Shown here: piece by piece, positions 35,540-42,049 of the stretch | How positions within the stretch are numbered: the first letter of the stretch is position 1 | How the letters are laid out: each line of letters opens with the position of its first letter | IMG/VR virus record: IMGVR_UViG_3300030103_005941 | Location: 1 to 51,213 of that record | Direction: 5' to 3' (one strand) | Origin: a virus | Length of the DNA: 51,213 bases | Notes under the pieces: generated by a model | What the model was told of the DNA's origin: nothing | The model's input: only the letters and a program-made list of their open reading frames with translations | Database searches by the model: none | Translations under genes and position numbers: made by a program

Positions 35540-35651
35540 TTCGTTTTTTAAATATCCAATGAAAAAAATCTAAAATGTAGGAGATTGGCATGACTAATAC
35601 AAAATAGGTAAATGATAGTAACGCTATAATGATCTTGCCTTTTAAACTCAT
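35526..35651 (-). CDS. Tiny membrane protein
   Basis: 41 residues (MSLKGKIIIALLSFTYFVLV...). A basic start is followed by one long hydrophobic segment and a basic end (HWIFKKRNGNF), the usual charge pattern of a small single-span protein. ATG 35651, TAA at 35526-35528. It overlaps the following gene by 14 nt. Confidence 0.55.
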   Translation of the reverse strand: MSLKGKIIIALLSFTYFVLVMPISYILDFFHWIFKKRNGNF

Positions 35652-35699
35652 ACATTATCTATCATATAGATTGATTTAGATTTGTTTTACAATATATGG

Positions 35700-36101
35700 T
35701 TAAAACCATTTTTTACTTTTGAAATAATAACACATAATGCCTATAGTTGAAACCGTTAAAGCAGAAAAATAATAGAATCCATGATCACCATTTAGTAGCG
35801 GCACATCATCAAAGTTCATTCCCCACATTCCGGTATAGAAAGAAAGGGGTAAGAATATTGTTGACCATATTGCTAATATATTTAGCTTTTTATTCATTGC
35901 ATCATTTCGGCGTTTGTCGAACATGTCTTCGATTAGTAAGAATAGGTCTAGAAGATCTTTGACATGCTCCCTGTTATCAATGAGCTCCTTTTTCAAAAAG
36001 TAAAAATCCTTAAGATCTATTTCTTCACCTTTAAAAAAAGCATCTTCTAGTTCATAGATTCTGCTTTTTAGCAAACTGATTCTAGATTTATCCATAGCCA
36101 T
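35700..36101 (-). CDS. Mini-CorA: CorA-type Mg2+ transporter membrane domain
   Basis: 133 residues, versus ~316 for cellular CorA. A charged helix (~5-70) corresponds to the long pore helix. TM1 (~73-93) ends in 'FYTGMWGMNFDDVP', with the CorA signature G-M-N at 94-96; TM2 is ~109-127, followed by a Lys-rich C-terminus (SKKWF). The large N-terminal cytosolic sensor domain is absent. Such a protein could form a pentameric pore without normal gating, or could mix with host CorA. It lies 1 nt from the SHMT stop. Truncated but reading frame clean, so probably functional. Confidence 0.8.
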   Translation of the reverse strand: MAMDKSRISLLKSRIYELEDAFFKGEEIDLKDFYFLKKELIDNREHVKDLLDLFLLIEDMFDKRRNDAMNKKLNILAIWSTIFLPLSFYTGMWGMNFDDVPLLNGDHGFYYFSALTVSTIGIMCYYFKSKKWF

Positions 36102-37247
36102 TTAATTTTGTAGTGTGGAAATTATCTTACTGCATATTTCTTTAAAATAATCCTTATCAGGTCCTTTTTTAGTAACCATAGCTGCAGTTCCTAATCTTAT
36201 ACCCGACGTCTCCCAAACGCCCCTTGGATCATTAGGTATCGTATTTTTATTTACAACGATGTTATATTTAGATTCAAGACAATCTGATACTTCTGCACCC
36301 GACTTATTTCCGGTATGTATTAGAATTATATGTGAATCTGTTCCGCCGGTAGTAAGCTTGATTCCATGGTGTTCAAAAATTTCACACATATATTTTGACA
36401 TGTTAATAACATCTTTGGTATAAGTCTTGAAGGCTGGCTGTAGAGCTTCGTAATATGATTGCACCTTGCCAGCAACCTGGTTCATTAATGGCCCACCCTG
36501 TGTTCCTGGAAATACTCCTGAGTTTATTTTTCTTGAATATTCTTCATTATTCCATAAGATCATTCCACCTCTAGCACCTCTTAATGTTTTATGGGTCGTG
36601 GACGTAACGAAATCAGCAAAAGGAAACGGGCTTTGATATACTTTTCCGGCTATCAACCCACTATAATGAGCCATATCTACTAGTAGGTAAGCATCAACTG
36701 CGTCGGCTATTTCCCGAAATTTTTTGAAATCTATCTGTCGAGGGTAAGCTGATGCTCCAGCAATAATCAATTTTGGTTTTAATTGTAAGGCTTGTTTTTT
36801 AATGGATTCATAATCTAACCAACCATCTTGATCTACTCCATAAAAATTATTATCAAACCATTTACCACTAATATTAGCCTGAGAGCCGTGAGATAAATGA
36901 CCACCTGATGATAAATCCATTCCTAGTATGGAATCCCCAGGTTTTAGAAATGCTTTGAATATTGCTAGGTTTGCATTAGCTCCGCAATGTGGTTGTATGT
37001 TAGCGAAGTTACAACCATATAATTTAGTAACTAATTCTATGCCATATTTTTCTAACTCATCGTAGAACTGACAACCGTTATAATATCTCTTACCTGGATA
37101 ACCTTCCGCATATTTGTTTGTGAACTCAGATCCGCATAATTGCATAACCTCTTCAGAAGCAAAGTTTTCAGAGGCGATAAAGTTATGTTCTGCTTCCTGT
37201 CTATTCTTTTCCCTTTCAAGGATTAATCCTATATTTTTGTCAGTCAT
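36102..37247 (-). CDS. glyA: Serine hydroxymethyltransferase
   Basis: 381 residues, shorter than the usual ~417. Conserved parts are all visible: 'NFIASENF', 'TNKYAEGYPGKRYYNGC', 'NIQPHCGANANLAIF', 'GMDLSSGGHLSHGS', 'LLVDMAHYSGLIA', and the PLP lysine K220 in 'TTHKTLRGARGGM'. The C-terminal domain is somewhat trimmed. The enzyme converts serine plus THF to glycine plus CH2-THF, the one-carbon donor for thymidylate synthase, matching the phage dCMP deaminase. A TATAAATA sits 5 nt before the ATG, so close that a promoter role for this gene is doubtful. Confidence 0.95.
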   Translation of the reverse strand: MTDKNIGLILEREKNRQEAEHNFIASENFASEEVMQLCGSEFTNKYAEGYPGKRYYNGCQFYDELEKYGIELVTKLYGCNFANIQPHCGANANLAIFKAFLKPGDSILGMDLSSGGHLSHGSQANISGKWFDNNFYGVDQDGWLDYESIKKQALQLKPKLIIAGASAYPRQIDFKKFREIADAVDAYLLVDMAHYSGLIAGKVYQSPFPFADFVTSTTHKTLRGARGGMILWNNEEYSRKINSGVFPGTQGGPLMNQVAGKVQSYYEALQPAFKTYTKDVINMSKYMCEIFEHHGIKLTTGGTDSHIILIHTGNKSGAEVSDCLESKYNIVVNKNTIPNDPRGVWETSGIRLGTAAMVTKKGPDKDYFKEICSKIISTLQN

Positions 37248-37261
37248 TTAGTATTTATATG

Positions 37262-37334
37262 TGACTCGGCTGGGGTTCGAACCCAGGACCCATACATTAA
37301 AAGTGTATTGCTCTACCAGCTGAGCTACCGAGTC
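37262..37334 (-). tRNA. tRNA-Lys (UUU)
   Basis: Cloverleaf visible on the minus strand: acceptor GACTCGG/CCGAGTC, D-arm TAGCTCAGCTGGTAGAGC, anticodon stem ATACA/TGTAT with loop CTTTTAA giving anticodon UUU, and T-arm CTGGGTTCGAACCCCAG. 73 nt; 3' CCA is not encoded. Supplements AAA-rich phage codon use. Confidence 0.95.
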
Positions 37335-37340
37335 AATCCA

Positions 37341-37535
37341 TTAAAAGTAATTATACCCTACTATTACTATAGTAAACACTCCTACAATCAACATCAAAAA
37401 GAATCCAGCCATCTTAATAAGAAAAGAGGAATCTATAGGTGTTTGTTGAGCATCAGCCTTTACTCCTTCATGTAATAAGGAATAAACTCCAATTGAAAAG
37501 AGAACTGTTACTATAGCTGCTAATAAGCCTACCAT
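37341..37535 (-). CDS. Small two-span membrane protein
   Basis: 64 residues, two hydrophobic segments (MVGLLAAIVTVLFSIGVYSL and FLIKMAGFFLMLIVGVFTIV) separated by a polar loop. It is one base overlapped (TAATG) with the 56-residue membrane gene upstream, so the two are made together; a holin-like pair is one possibility, not shown. It lies 6 nt from tRNA-Lys, so the RNA is probably processed from a common transcript. Confidence 0.65.
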   Translation of the reverse strand: MVGLLAAIVTVLFSIGVYSLLHEGVKADAQQTPIDSSFLIKMAGFFLMLIVGVFTIVIVGYNYF

Positions 37536-37705
37536 TACTTATTCTTTAGAATATTCAAGTAGATACCAGCACATAAAATAGAAGGTACCCATTGACCAAT
37601 AAACATAGCTTGCTCTACACTACCAGTAAAGTACATATATTCCGAAGCTACTAAACTGATAACAGCCGTACTAAGGATGATTAAATTAGATTTCGAAAGT
37701 TTCAT
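37535..37705 (-). CDS. Small two-span membrane protein
   Basis: 56 residues (MKLSKSNLIILSTAVISLVA...), with two hydrophobic segments (~8-24 and ~32-52). ATG at 37705, TAA at 37535-37537 overlapping the next ATG. It lies between the two tRNAs. The predicted protein is one of several tiny membrane proteins in this window. Confidence 0.6.
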   Translation of the reverse strand: MKLSKSNLIILSTAVISLVASEYMYFTGSVEQAMFIGQWVPSILCAGIYLNILKNK

Positions 37706-37730
37706 AATATAAAATTTAGATTAAAAATAG

Positions 37731-37804
37731 TACTCCGACTAGGATTCGAACCTAGGACCTACTGCTTAGAAGGCAGTTGCTCTATCCAGCTGAGCTACCG
37801 GAGC
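37731..37804 (-). tRNA. tRNA-Arg (UCU)
   Basis: Acceptor GCTCCGG/TCGGAGT (two G-U pairs), D-arm TAGCTCAGCTGGATAGAGC, anticodon stem ACTGC/GCAGT with loop CTTCTAA giving anticodon UCU, and T-arm CCTAGGTTCGAATCCTAG. 74 nt; no encoded CCA. It reads AGA, common in A/T-rich phage genes. Confidence 0.95.
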
Positions 37805-37813
37805 ATGAGTTAA

Positions 37814-38050
37814 TTAGTCAGTTAAATGCAGTGCCCCATCTTTCCAAGCTAAATAAAATGCATCGTGATAAGGATCTCCGTCTTTTAGCTCGTCCCACTC
37901 ATCTTCTGCTTCATCAAGCACCAAAAATTCCATTCCCTTTGAGTTTTCGTAAATTCTAAATGTAATTTCAATATCGTCATCAAATTTACACGTATATTCA
38001 TTGGTAGTAGCCCAATAAACTTCACTCCCATTTGTAATTTCAAATTCCAT
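37814..38050 (-). CDS. Hypothetical acidic protein
   Basis: 78 residues from ATG 38050 (MEFEITNGSEVYWATTNEYT); an in-frame ATG at 38071 would add seven residues and overlap the nuclease gene. Acidic, beta-strand-rich with Trp/Tyr; ends 'AWKDGALHLTD'. No family is recognised. Confidence 0.6.
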   Translation of the reverse strand: MEFEITNGSEVYWATTNEYTCKFDDDIEITFRIYENSKGMEFLVLDEAEDEWDELKDGDPYHDAFYLAWKDGALHLTD

Positions 38051-38054
38051 TTTA

Positions 38055-38405
38055 TTATCTTTTTCCCCCATAATATTTTGTTGCGTGGCCTTCTGTAATT
38101 AACATCTCGTTCAGGCTCCATCCACCTAATTCAAGAAATAGTTCTCCTAAGCATCTACCATATTTTCCTACGCCATGCGACACTAAAACAAATTTATTAC
38201 CATTTGATTCTAATTGGTCTACCAAGTATTGTTTAGCCGCTAGGCCTTTTTTCTTTTCATCTAAGTCTCGTGTCCTCGATTCCCATGCATCAATACCGTT
38301 AAGTCTAATACGTACCTTTTTCCAGGTATCAAATCCTAAGTCCACTAGAGCATCAACGGTATCACCATCTACGACTCTTTCTAATTTTGCATTATAAGTA
38401 TACAT
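38055..38405 (-). CDS. SNase-type nuclease (thermonuclease-like)
   Basis: 116 residues, an SNase OB fold without signal peptide. Conserved residues in order: 'RVVDGDT' (D13, D15), 'VRIRLNGIDAWE' (R34, E42), and 'VGKYGRCLGEL' (R84). These are the metal-binding Asp and catalytic Arg/Glu/Arg of the family; the protein is short, close to the minimal domain (~110-130). It cleaves DNA or RNA with Ca2+; intracellular location suggests host DNA breakdown or nucleotide salvage. Its 5' end overlaps the 44-residue gene by 14 nt. Confidence 0.88.
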   Translation of the reverse strand: MYTYNAKLERVVDGDTVDALVDLGFDTWKKVRIRLNGIDAWESRTRDLDEKKKGLAAKQYLVDQLESNGNKFVLVSHGVGKYGRCLGELFLELGGWSLNEMLITEGHATKYYGGKR

Positions 38406-38526
38406 AAGCTATTTTATATAAAATTTCAGGGCATTGTTCTGACATGATTTCGTAGTATTGTAATGCCTCTTTTTTTGTCAAATCGTATTTTTCTTGGAGC
38501 AAACTAATTATTTTAGATTCCATCAT
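38392..38526 (-). CDS. Hypothetical small protein
   Basis: 44 residues (MMESKIISLLQEKYDLTKKE...), helical. Two consecutive ATGs occur at 38526 and 38523. It is 1 nt from the gene before it and overlaps the nuclease gene by 14 nt. Role unknown. Confidence 0.55.
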   Translation of the reverse strand: MMESKIISLLQEKYDLTKKEALQYYEIMSEQCPEILYKIAYVYL

Positions 38527-38527
38527 C

Positions 38528-38947
38528 CTATTTATTTCCTATATAGGTTAAGTTACGTAGTCTGTAGATATTCTTATAGCGGTTCCATTCAGGTATCCAT
38601 TCTATACAAAAATTTACCATACCTGAATCATAAAAAACATAAACAGCACTTCCTGGTTCATCAGGTGATTCTAGAGTATAGATATCTGCTCTAGACTCTA
38701 AATCATACCTCGTAAATGTAACATCCATGATATTACTAGTTTGATTTATGTAATCATAAATGACGATATTATTATGATAAAAAGAAACTTTAAGGTCTAC
38801 AGATCTGGTTTCTTCTATAACATAATATTCATCTGTAGATTTTACCGGGTCTAAAATCTCCATTGTAGTGCATGAAAAGTCGTAACCTGTTAGTGATTGG
38901 GATATTGCTACTAACGGAGCAAATAGAAATAAAAATAATAAGCGCAT
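38528..38947 (-). CDS. Secreted hypothetical protein
   Basis: 139 residues. A signal peptide (MRLLFLFLFAPLVAISQS) with a typical flavobacterial end is followed by a beta-rich domain with two Cys (SCTTMEIL, FCIEWIPEW). It lies 9 nt after the secreted transglycosylase, so it may act with it at the envelope, e.g. a periplasmic inhibitor, spanin-like or immunity protein. None of these is shown; no family is recognised. Confidence 0.7.
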   Translation of the reverse strand: MRLLFLFLFAPLVAISQSLTGYDFSCTTMEILDPVKSTDEYYVIEETRSVDLKVSFYHNNIVIYDYINQTSNIMDVTFTRYDLESRADIYTLESPDEPGSAVYVFYDSGMVNFCIEWIPEWNRYKNIYRLRNLTYIGNK

Positions 38948-38956
38948 AATAATAGT

Positions 38957-39388
38957 TTAGTGGTAATAAGCTAGGAGGTTAAGTTCTTTCTTCACCTTGT
39001 TCCAATAGCAATGTGTTCTTGAAGATCTATGGCCAGATGGGCCTCCATTCCAACATCGTGCTATAGTTTCCCAGTCTGAATTAGGATGGTAATATCCTCT
39101 CCAGATATGAAACATTTCAATTGATTTCTTTACGCTATATCGATCAGTGTATCCATACCTAACATCGCTTCCATCCTTTTCTAAGATTCGATTAACTTCC
39201 CGAACCATAATTGGCCAAATCTGCAATACTCCAACTGCCCATCCCCGGTCTCCTACTGCAGTAGAATCACCACGAGACTCAACTTGAATAATTGCCTCAA
39301 CTAAAAAGTCGATTGGCATATCCTCATATTGAGCATGAGAAACGCTTAGTGATAATGATAGTGTCAAAAATAATAGAAGTTTTTTCAT
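38957..39388 (-). CDS. Secreted lytic-transglycosylase-like endolysin
   Basis: 143 residues with a clear signal peptide (MKKLLLFLTLSLSLSVSHAQ). The mature part carries SLT/lysozyme-type motifs: catalytic Glu37 in 'IQVESRGDSTAVG', 'GVLQIWPI' and 'IARCWNGGP'. Length suits a single-domain muramidase. It would be exported by Sec and cut the glycan strand; with the M23 peptidase it gives two bond specificities for lysis. The following gene is also secreted. Confidence 0.85.
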   Translation of the reverse strand: MKKLLLFLTLSLSLSVSHAQYEDMPIDFLVEAIIQVESRGDSTAVGDRGWAVGVLQIWPIMVREVNRILEKDGSDVRYGYTDRYSVKKSIEMFHIWRGYYHPNSDWETIARCWNGGPSGHRSSRTHCYWNKVKKELNLLAYYH

Positions 39389-39392
39389 AGTT

Positions 39393-39779
39393 TTATTTTA
39401 AGAATTTAAGTTTAACCTTTTCCGAAATAGGAGTCGGATCTCCGGTCTCATCAATCTTGACGAATGTAATGTGTGTTGATAGTATTACTTTTTGCTTACC
39501 ACTGTAAACGTTATGCGATCGGGCTTCCATGTAGAGTTTTATTGAAGTATTCCCAACCTGCTCTACTACGCCATAAATTTTAATTAGTTGTCCTTCCTTT
39601 GCAGGTCTCTTAAATACGCACTTATCAATTTGTACTGTAACCATCCTAGGCCAATCGCAACACTCTGTAGCATACGCCGCCCCTGCAGCATCGAGCCATG
39701 CCAAGAGTTTGCCGCCAAACAGGTTTGCATGGAAGCCTAGATCTGATTTCTTAACAGGATGTGTAGTAATTAAGTCCAT
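39393..39779 (-). CDS. Hotdog-fold acyl-CoA thioesterase
   Basis: 128 residues with the YciA/BFIT-type start: 'HANLFGGKLLAWLDAAGAAY', where the Gly-Gly loop and D30 lie at the active site. A central strand 'VTVQIDKCVFKRPAKEGQLI' and the C-terminal 'VILSTHITFVKID' complete a single hotdog domain. Such enzymes hydrolyse acyl-CoA thioesters. A phage use could be altering fatty-acid/CoA pools or membrane lipids. It overlaps the preceding gene by 1 nt. Confidence 0.82.
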   Translation of the reverse strand: MDLITTHPVKKSDLGFHANLFGGKLLAWLDAAGAAYATECCDWPRMVTVQIDKCVFKRPAKEGQLIKIYGVVEQVGNTSIKLYMEARSHNVYSGKQKVILSTHITFVKIDETGDPTPISEKVKLKFLK

Positions 39780-40222
39780 TATTTTAAATCAATCTTGGTT
39801 TCATTCTTTCTTAATGCATATTCCTCAGCATAATACTGGTATAGCTCGATTGTGTCCATAGGCTCTTGTTCCATCGCCTCATCCCATAAACAAAAACCAA
39901 AATGATTACGAAGTTCTTTCTTTAGTGTATACAGTAAATAGTCCTCGTCAAGATTTGCATCCTCGAGAAGTTTATGAGATCTTATTTTCATGAGGTGCGA
40001 TGCCTCATTTGCAGCGTCTTGCCTATCTTGCTCATTGCATCCTAAATAATTGTCATAGGCATTCTTTGCCTTTTCATCAGCGAGTGCAGTTGCGTGCTTT
40101 GCCTGGGCAAAATAATCAGAATATTCAAAATCGCCATTTACGATTCTGTCAAAAAGGTGTACAGAAGAAGGAAGTTTCTTTTTCGTTCTAAATCTCCACC
40201 ATTTGAATTTGTTGTATCCCAT
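39779..40222 (-). CDS. Hypothetical acidic helical protein
   Basis: 147 residues. A basic N-terminus (YNKFKWWRFRTKKKLPSS) is followed by long helices rich in Asp, Glu and Ala (AKHATALADEKAKNAYDNYL). It ends one base into the thioesterase ATG (TAATG type). Family not recognised. Confidence 0.65.
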   Translation of the reverse strand: MGYNKFKWWRFRTKKKLPSSVHLFDRIVNGDFEYSDYFAQAKHATALADEKAKNAYDNYLGCNEQDRQDAANEASHLMKIRSHKLLEDANLDEDYLLYTLKKELRNHFGFCLWDEAMEQEPMDTIELYQYYAEEYALRKNETKIDLK

Positions 40223-40279
40223 AATCAGTTATACTATAACAATAACTATTATTATATGAAAAACAAATGATAGGTTTTT

Positions 40280-40450
40280 TTAATCAAAAATTTGTGTAAT
40301 AAAGATTGGTAGGTAAAATGGCCAAAATGCCACCCACATTACTCGGTTAGTGTTCGAGATTTTTACTTCTCTTTTAGCAATGTATTCACTGCAGAAATCT
40401 AAAACAAATGAAAAACAAAATCCAACTACAAAGTAGTAAATTAAATGCAT
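40280..40450 (-). CDS. Small membrane protein
   Basis: 56 residues (MHLIYYFVVGFCFSFVLDFC...), hydrophobic at both ends (second span 'VMWVAFWPFYLPIFITQIF') with a charged middle (SEYIAKREVK). ATG 40450, TAA at 40280-40282. It follows the kinase gene by 18 nt. Probably a two-span protein. Confidence 0.55.
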   Translation of the reverse strand: MHLIYYFVVGFCFSFVLDFCSEYIAKREVKISNTNRVMWVAFWPFYLPIFITQIFD

Positions 40451-40468
40451 TAAGTGGTTTTTAAAGGG

Positions 40469-41215
40469 TTATCGTTTAATAGCTGCTCTCTGATCTTTGA
40501 CCCATGCCTTGCCTACTGGGTTTTTAAGAGGTGCTGAAACAAATTTGTTTATTGCATTTCTGACCTCTTTGCCTGGAAGGCCGGCCATGGTATTATCAAC
40601 AACAGTGATATTTGATTGTCCAAATAACTGTTGGAATTTACCCATGTTCTGTTGTACATCACTCCAGATCTCTTTCACCAAAGCCTCAGGCAATGACCTG
40701 TTCCTGGCCTTATTTCTCTCCTGTGCAACTTCTAGTGACGTGTTTACAAATAACATGTAGGTGTCGTATCCTAGTGCTTCGAGTTTTGCTCTCTTGTTTG
40801 CTATTTTGTCATAGTTATCACCAGTTCCATCTAAGATCATACCAAGCCTTCCTGACTTGTACATCTCTTCCTTTTTCTGCTTCATGGTTTTAGCACGACC
40901 TCGAGGACTGTCTGGACCCATTGTTACTTTAGAAAACTCAGCAGGGCTCATTGTTCTGAGTTTTTTAGCATCAATACCAGCTTTGTCCATATAGTACTCA
41001 AACTCCCTGTCTGAATTAACTACCTTTAAACCACTAGGAGTCAAGTTGAAAAATTTACTTTCGTCAAAATCAAATAGATTAGAGGCAACGTAGCTCTTGC
41101 CAGATCCTGGGCCACCTGCTAAAAAAACTGCTTTAAGTATGCCAGGGTCATTGACGCCCTCAAGCAGCTCATCCTTTTCAGTAATGAAATTATTAAATGT
41201 TACTATGTGTTTCAT
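40469..41215 (-). CDS. Leader-tagged P-loop kinase (zeta-toxin/AAA-33-like), candidate packaged protein
   Basis: 248 residues. The leader 'MKHIVTFNNFITEKDE' fits the family leader, with I-T-E at 11-13. A P-loop NTPase domain follows: Walker A 'GGPGSGKS' (34-41), and 'MILDGTGDNYDKIAN' as a Walker-B/lid-like segment. Then come 'GYDTYMLFVNTSLEVAQERN' and 'KARNRSLPEALV'. This layout is that of zeta-toxin/polynucleotide-kinase-like proteins (AAA_33 type). If packaged it could act on host molecules at once. The C-terminus is basic. It ends the leader-tagged operon. Confidence 0.75.
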   Translation of the reverse strand: MKHIVTFNNFITEKDELLEGVNDPGILKAVFLAGGPGSGKSYVASNLFDFDESKFFNLTPSGLKVVNSDREFEYYMDKAGIDAKKLRTMSPAEFSKVTMGPDSPRGRAKTMKQKKEEMYKSGRLGMILDGTGDNYDKIANKRAKLEALGYDTYMLFVNTSLEVAQERNKARNRSLPEALVKEIWSDVQQNMGKFQQLFGQSNITVVDNTMAGLPGKEVRNAINKFVSAPLKNPVGKAWVKDQRAAIKR

Positions 41216-41219
41216 ATCC

Positions 41220-41546
41220 TTATTTTCTTACTGTTACTGTGCCCACTTGATTCATTCCTAAATGTGGATCACAATGGTAATTGTATTTTCCAGGCTTAGT
41301 AAATGTATGCGCATATGTCCAATCCTTTCCTACCTCGTTTCCAAAACTTTCAGGATTATCCTTGTTTCTTTTGTGGGATTTGTTACCATTCACATTATGA
41401 ACACCTTCTTCATTTATCCATTTAACGGTATCGCCAACCTGTATTACAATGTTCTCAGGAACAAACTTCATATCCTTTATCTCTACAGTATAGGTTTCAT
41501 CCTTATCTGCATTTATAAACTTTTCGTAAACTTTTATGTACTTCAT
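41220..41546 (-). CDS. Leader-tagged cupredoxin (amicyanin/plastocyanin-like)
   Basis: 108 residues from ATG 41546 (a longer in-frame start at 41576 is less likely because it hides the leader). The leader is 'MKYIKVYEKFINADKDE', then an eight-strand cupredoxin: 'VEIKDMKFVPENIVIQVGDT', 'VKWINEEGVHNV', 'AHTFTKPGKYNYHCDPHLGM'. The copper ligands H50, C92, H95 and M98 are all present, with C-x2-H-x2-M spacing as in amicyanin. Normal cupredoxins carry electrons in the periplasm; here there is no signal peptide but a head-type leader. An electron-transfer or copper role in the virion or injected state is inference. Confidence 0.85.
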   Translation of the reverse strand: MKYIKVYEKFINADKDETYTVEIKDMKFVPENIVIQVGDTVKWINEEGVHNVNGNKSHKRNKDNPESFGNEVGKDWTYAHTFTKPGKYNYHCDPHLGMNQVGTVTVRK

Positions 41547-41547
41547 G

Positions 41548-42042
41548 TTAATCGTCTTTATATAAGTCTGGGTCAATAGGGTTAGGATCTAACGCAGCTT
41601 TAAGGTTTCTTTTTTGCCACTCATAAGATACTTTATCTTTTTTAATTGGTCCTCCTGCTGCCCATGTATTACACGTTCTCGCTGAATGACACTTGAACTG
41701 ATGCATCCAACAATAGCCCAAGACTCCAAACTCATCCTCAACGGGTTCAGATGTTACTGCAGGAATGCATTTTTCAACCATTCTAGGAGATATATCAAAT
41801 GCTACACAATCACCACATCTTGACTTTTTTGCGGCTTTGACTGTCGTATCCCATTTTTTTGCAATCTTCTGCCAATAATCTCCAGGCTCTTCAACATTTA
41901 ACGGACCATAATTGATATAGTCAGAACGAATAGCTCTATCTCTATTTGCAGTGTTTAATGCAACGCTTTGGGTTGGGGCTGGACAGGTTTTTATGTCATT
42001 ATTTTCATTTATGAAATTTATAAACGGTACTACGTGCTTCAT
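41548..42042 (-). CDS. Leader-tagged Cys-rich protein
   Basis: 164 residues. The leader 'MKHVVPFINFINENNDI' has an I-N-E site. A Cys-rich domain follows with nine Cys (K-T-C-P, SRCGDC, EKCIPA, GYCWMH, FKCHSARTC) and several His, and includes 'CPAPTQSVALNTANRDRAI' and 'GPLNVEEPGDYWQKIAKKWD'. This combination appears in hypothetical proteins I associate with marine T4-like phages. The Cys/His pattern suggests a metal- or FeS-bound or disulfide-rich domain. It lies beside the cupredoxin, so the two might share a redox task. Confidence 0.65.
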   Translation of the reverse strand: MKHVVPFINFINENNDIKTCPAPTQSVALNTANRDRAIRSDYINYGPLNVEEPGDYWQKIAKKWDTTVKAAKKSRCGDCVAFDISPRMVEKCIPAVTSEPVEDEFGVLGYCWMHQFKCHSARTCNTWAAGGPIKKDKVSYEWQKRNLKAALDPNPIDPDLYKDD

Positions 42043-42049
42043 GTTTTAT

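Noticed and set aside
37885-38121. 78-codon minus-strand frame overlapping the acidic gene and the nuclease gene
   Set aside because: Alternate frame of 37814-38050; the acidic frame has better composition and fits the gene spacing.
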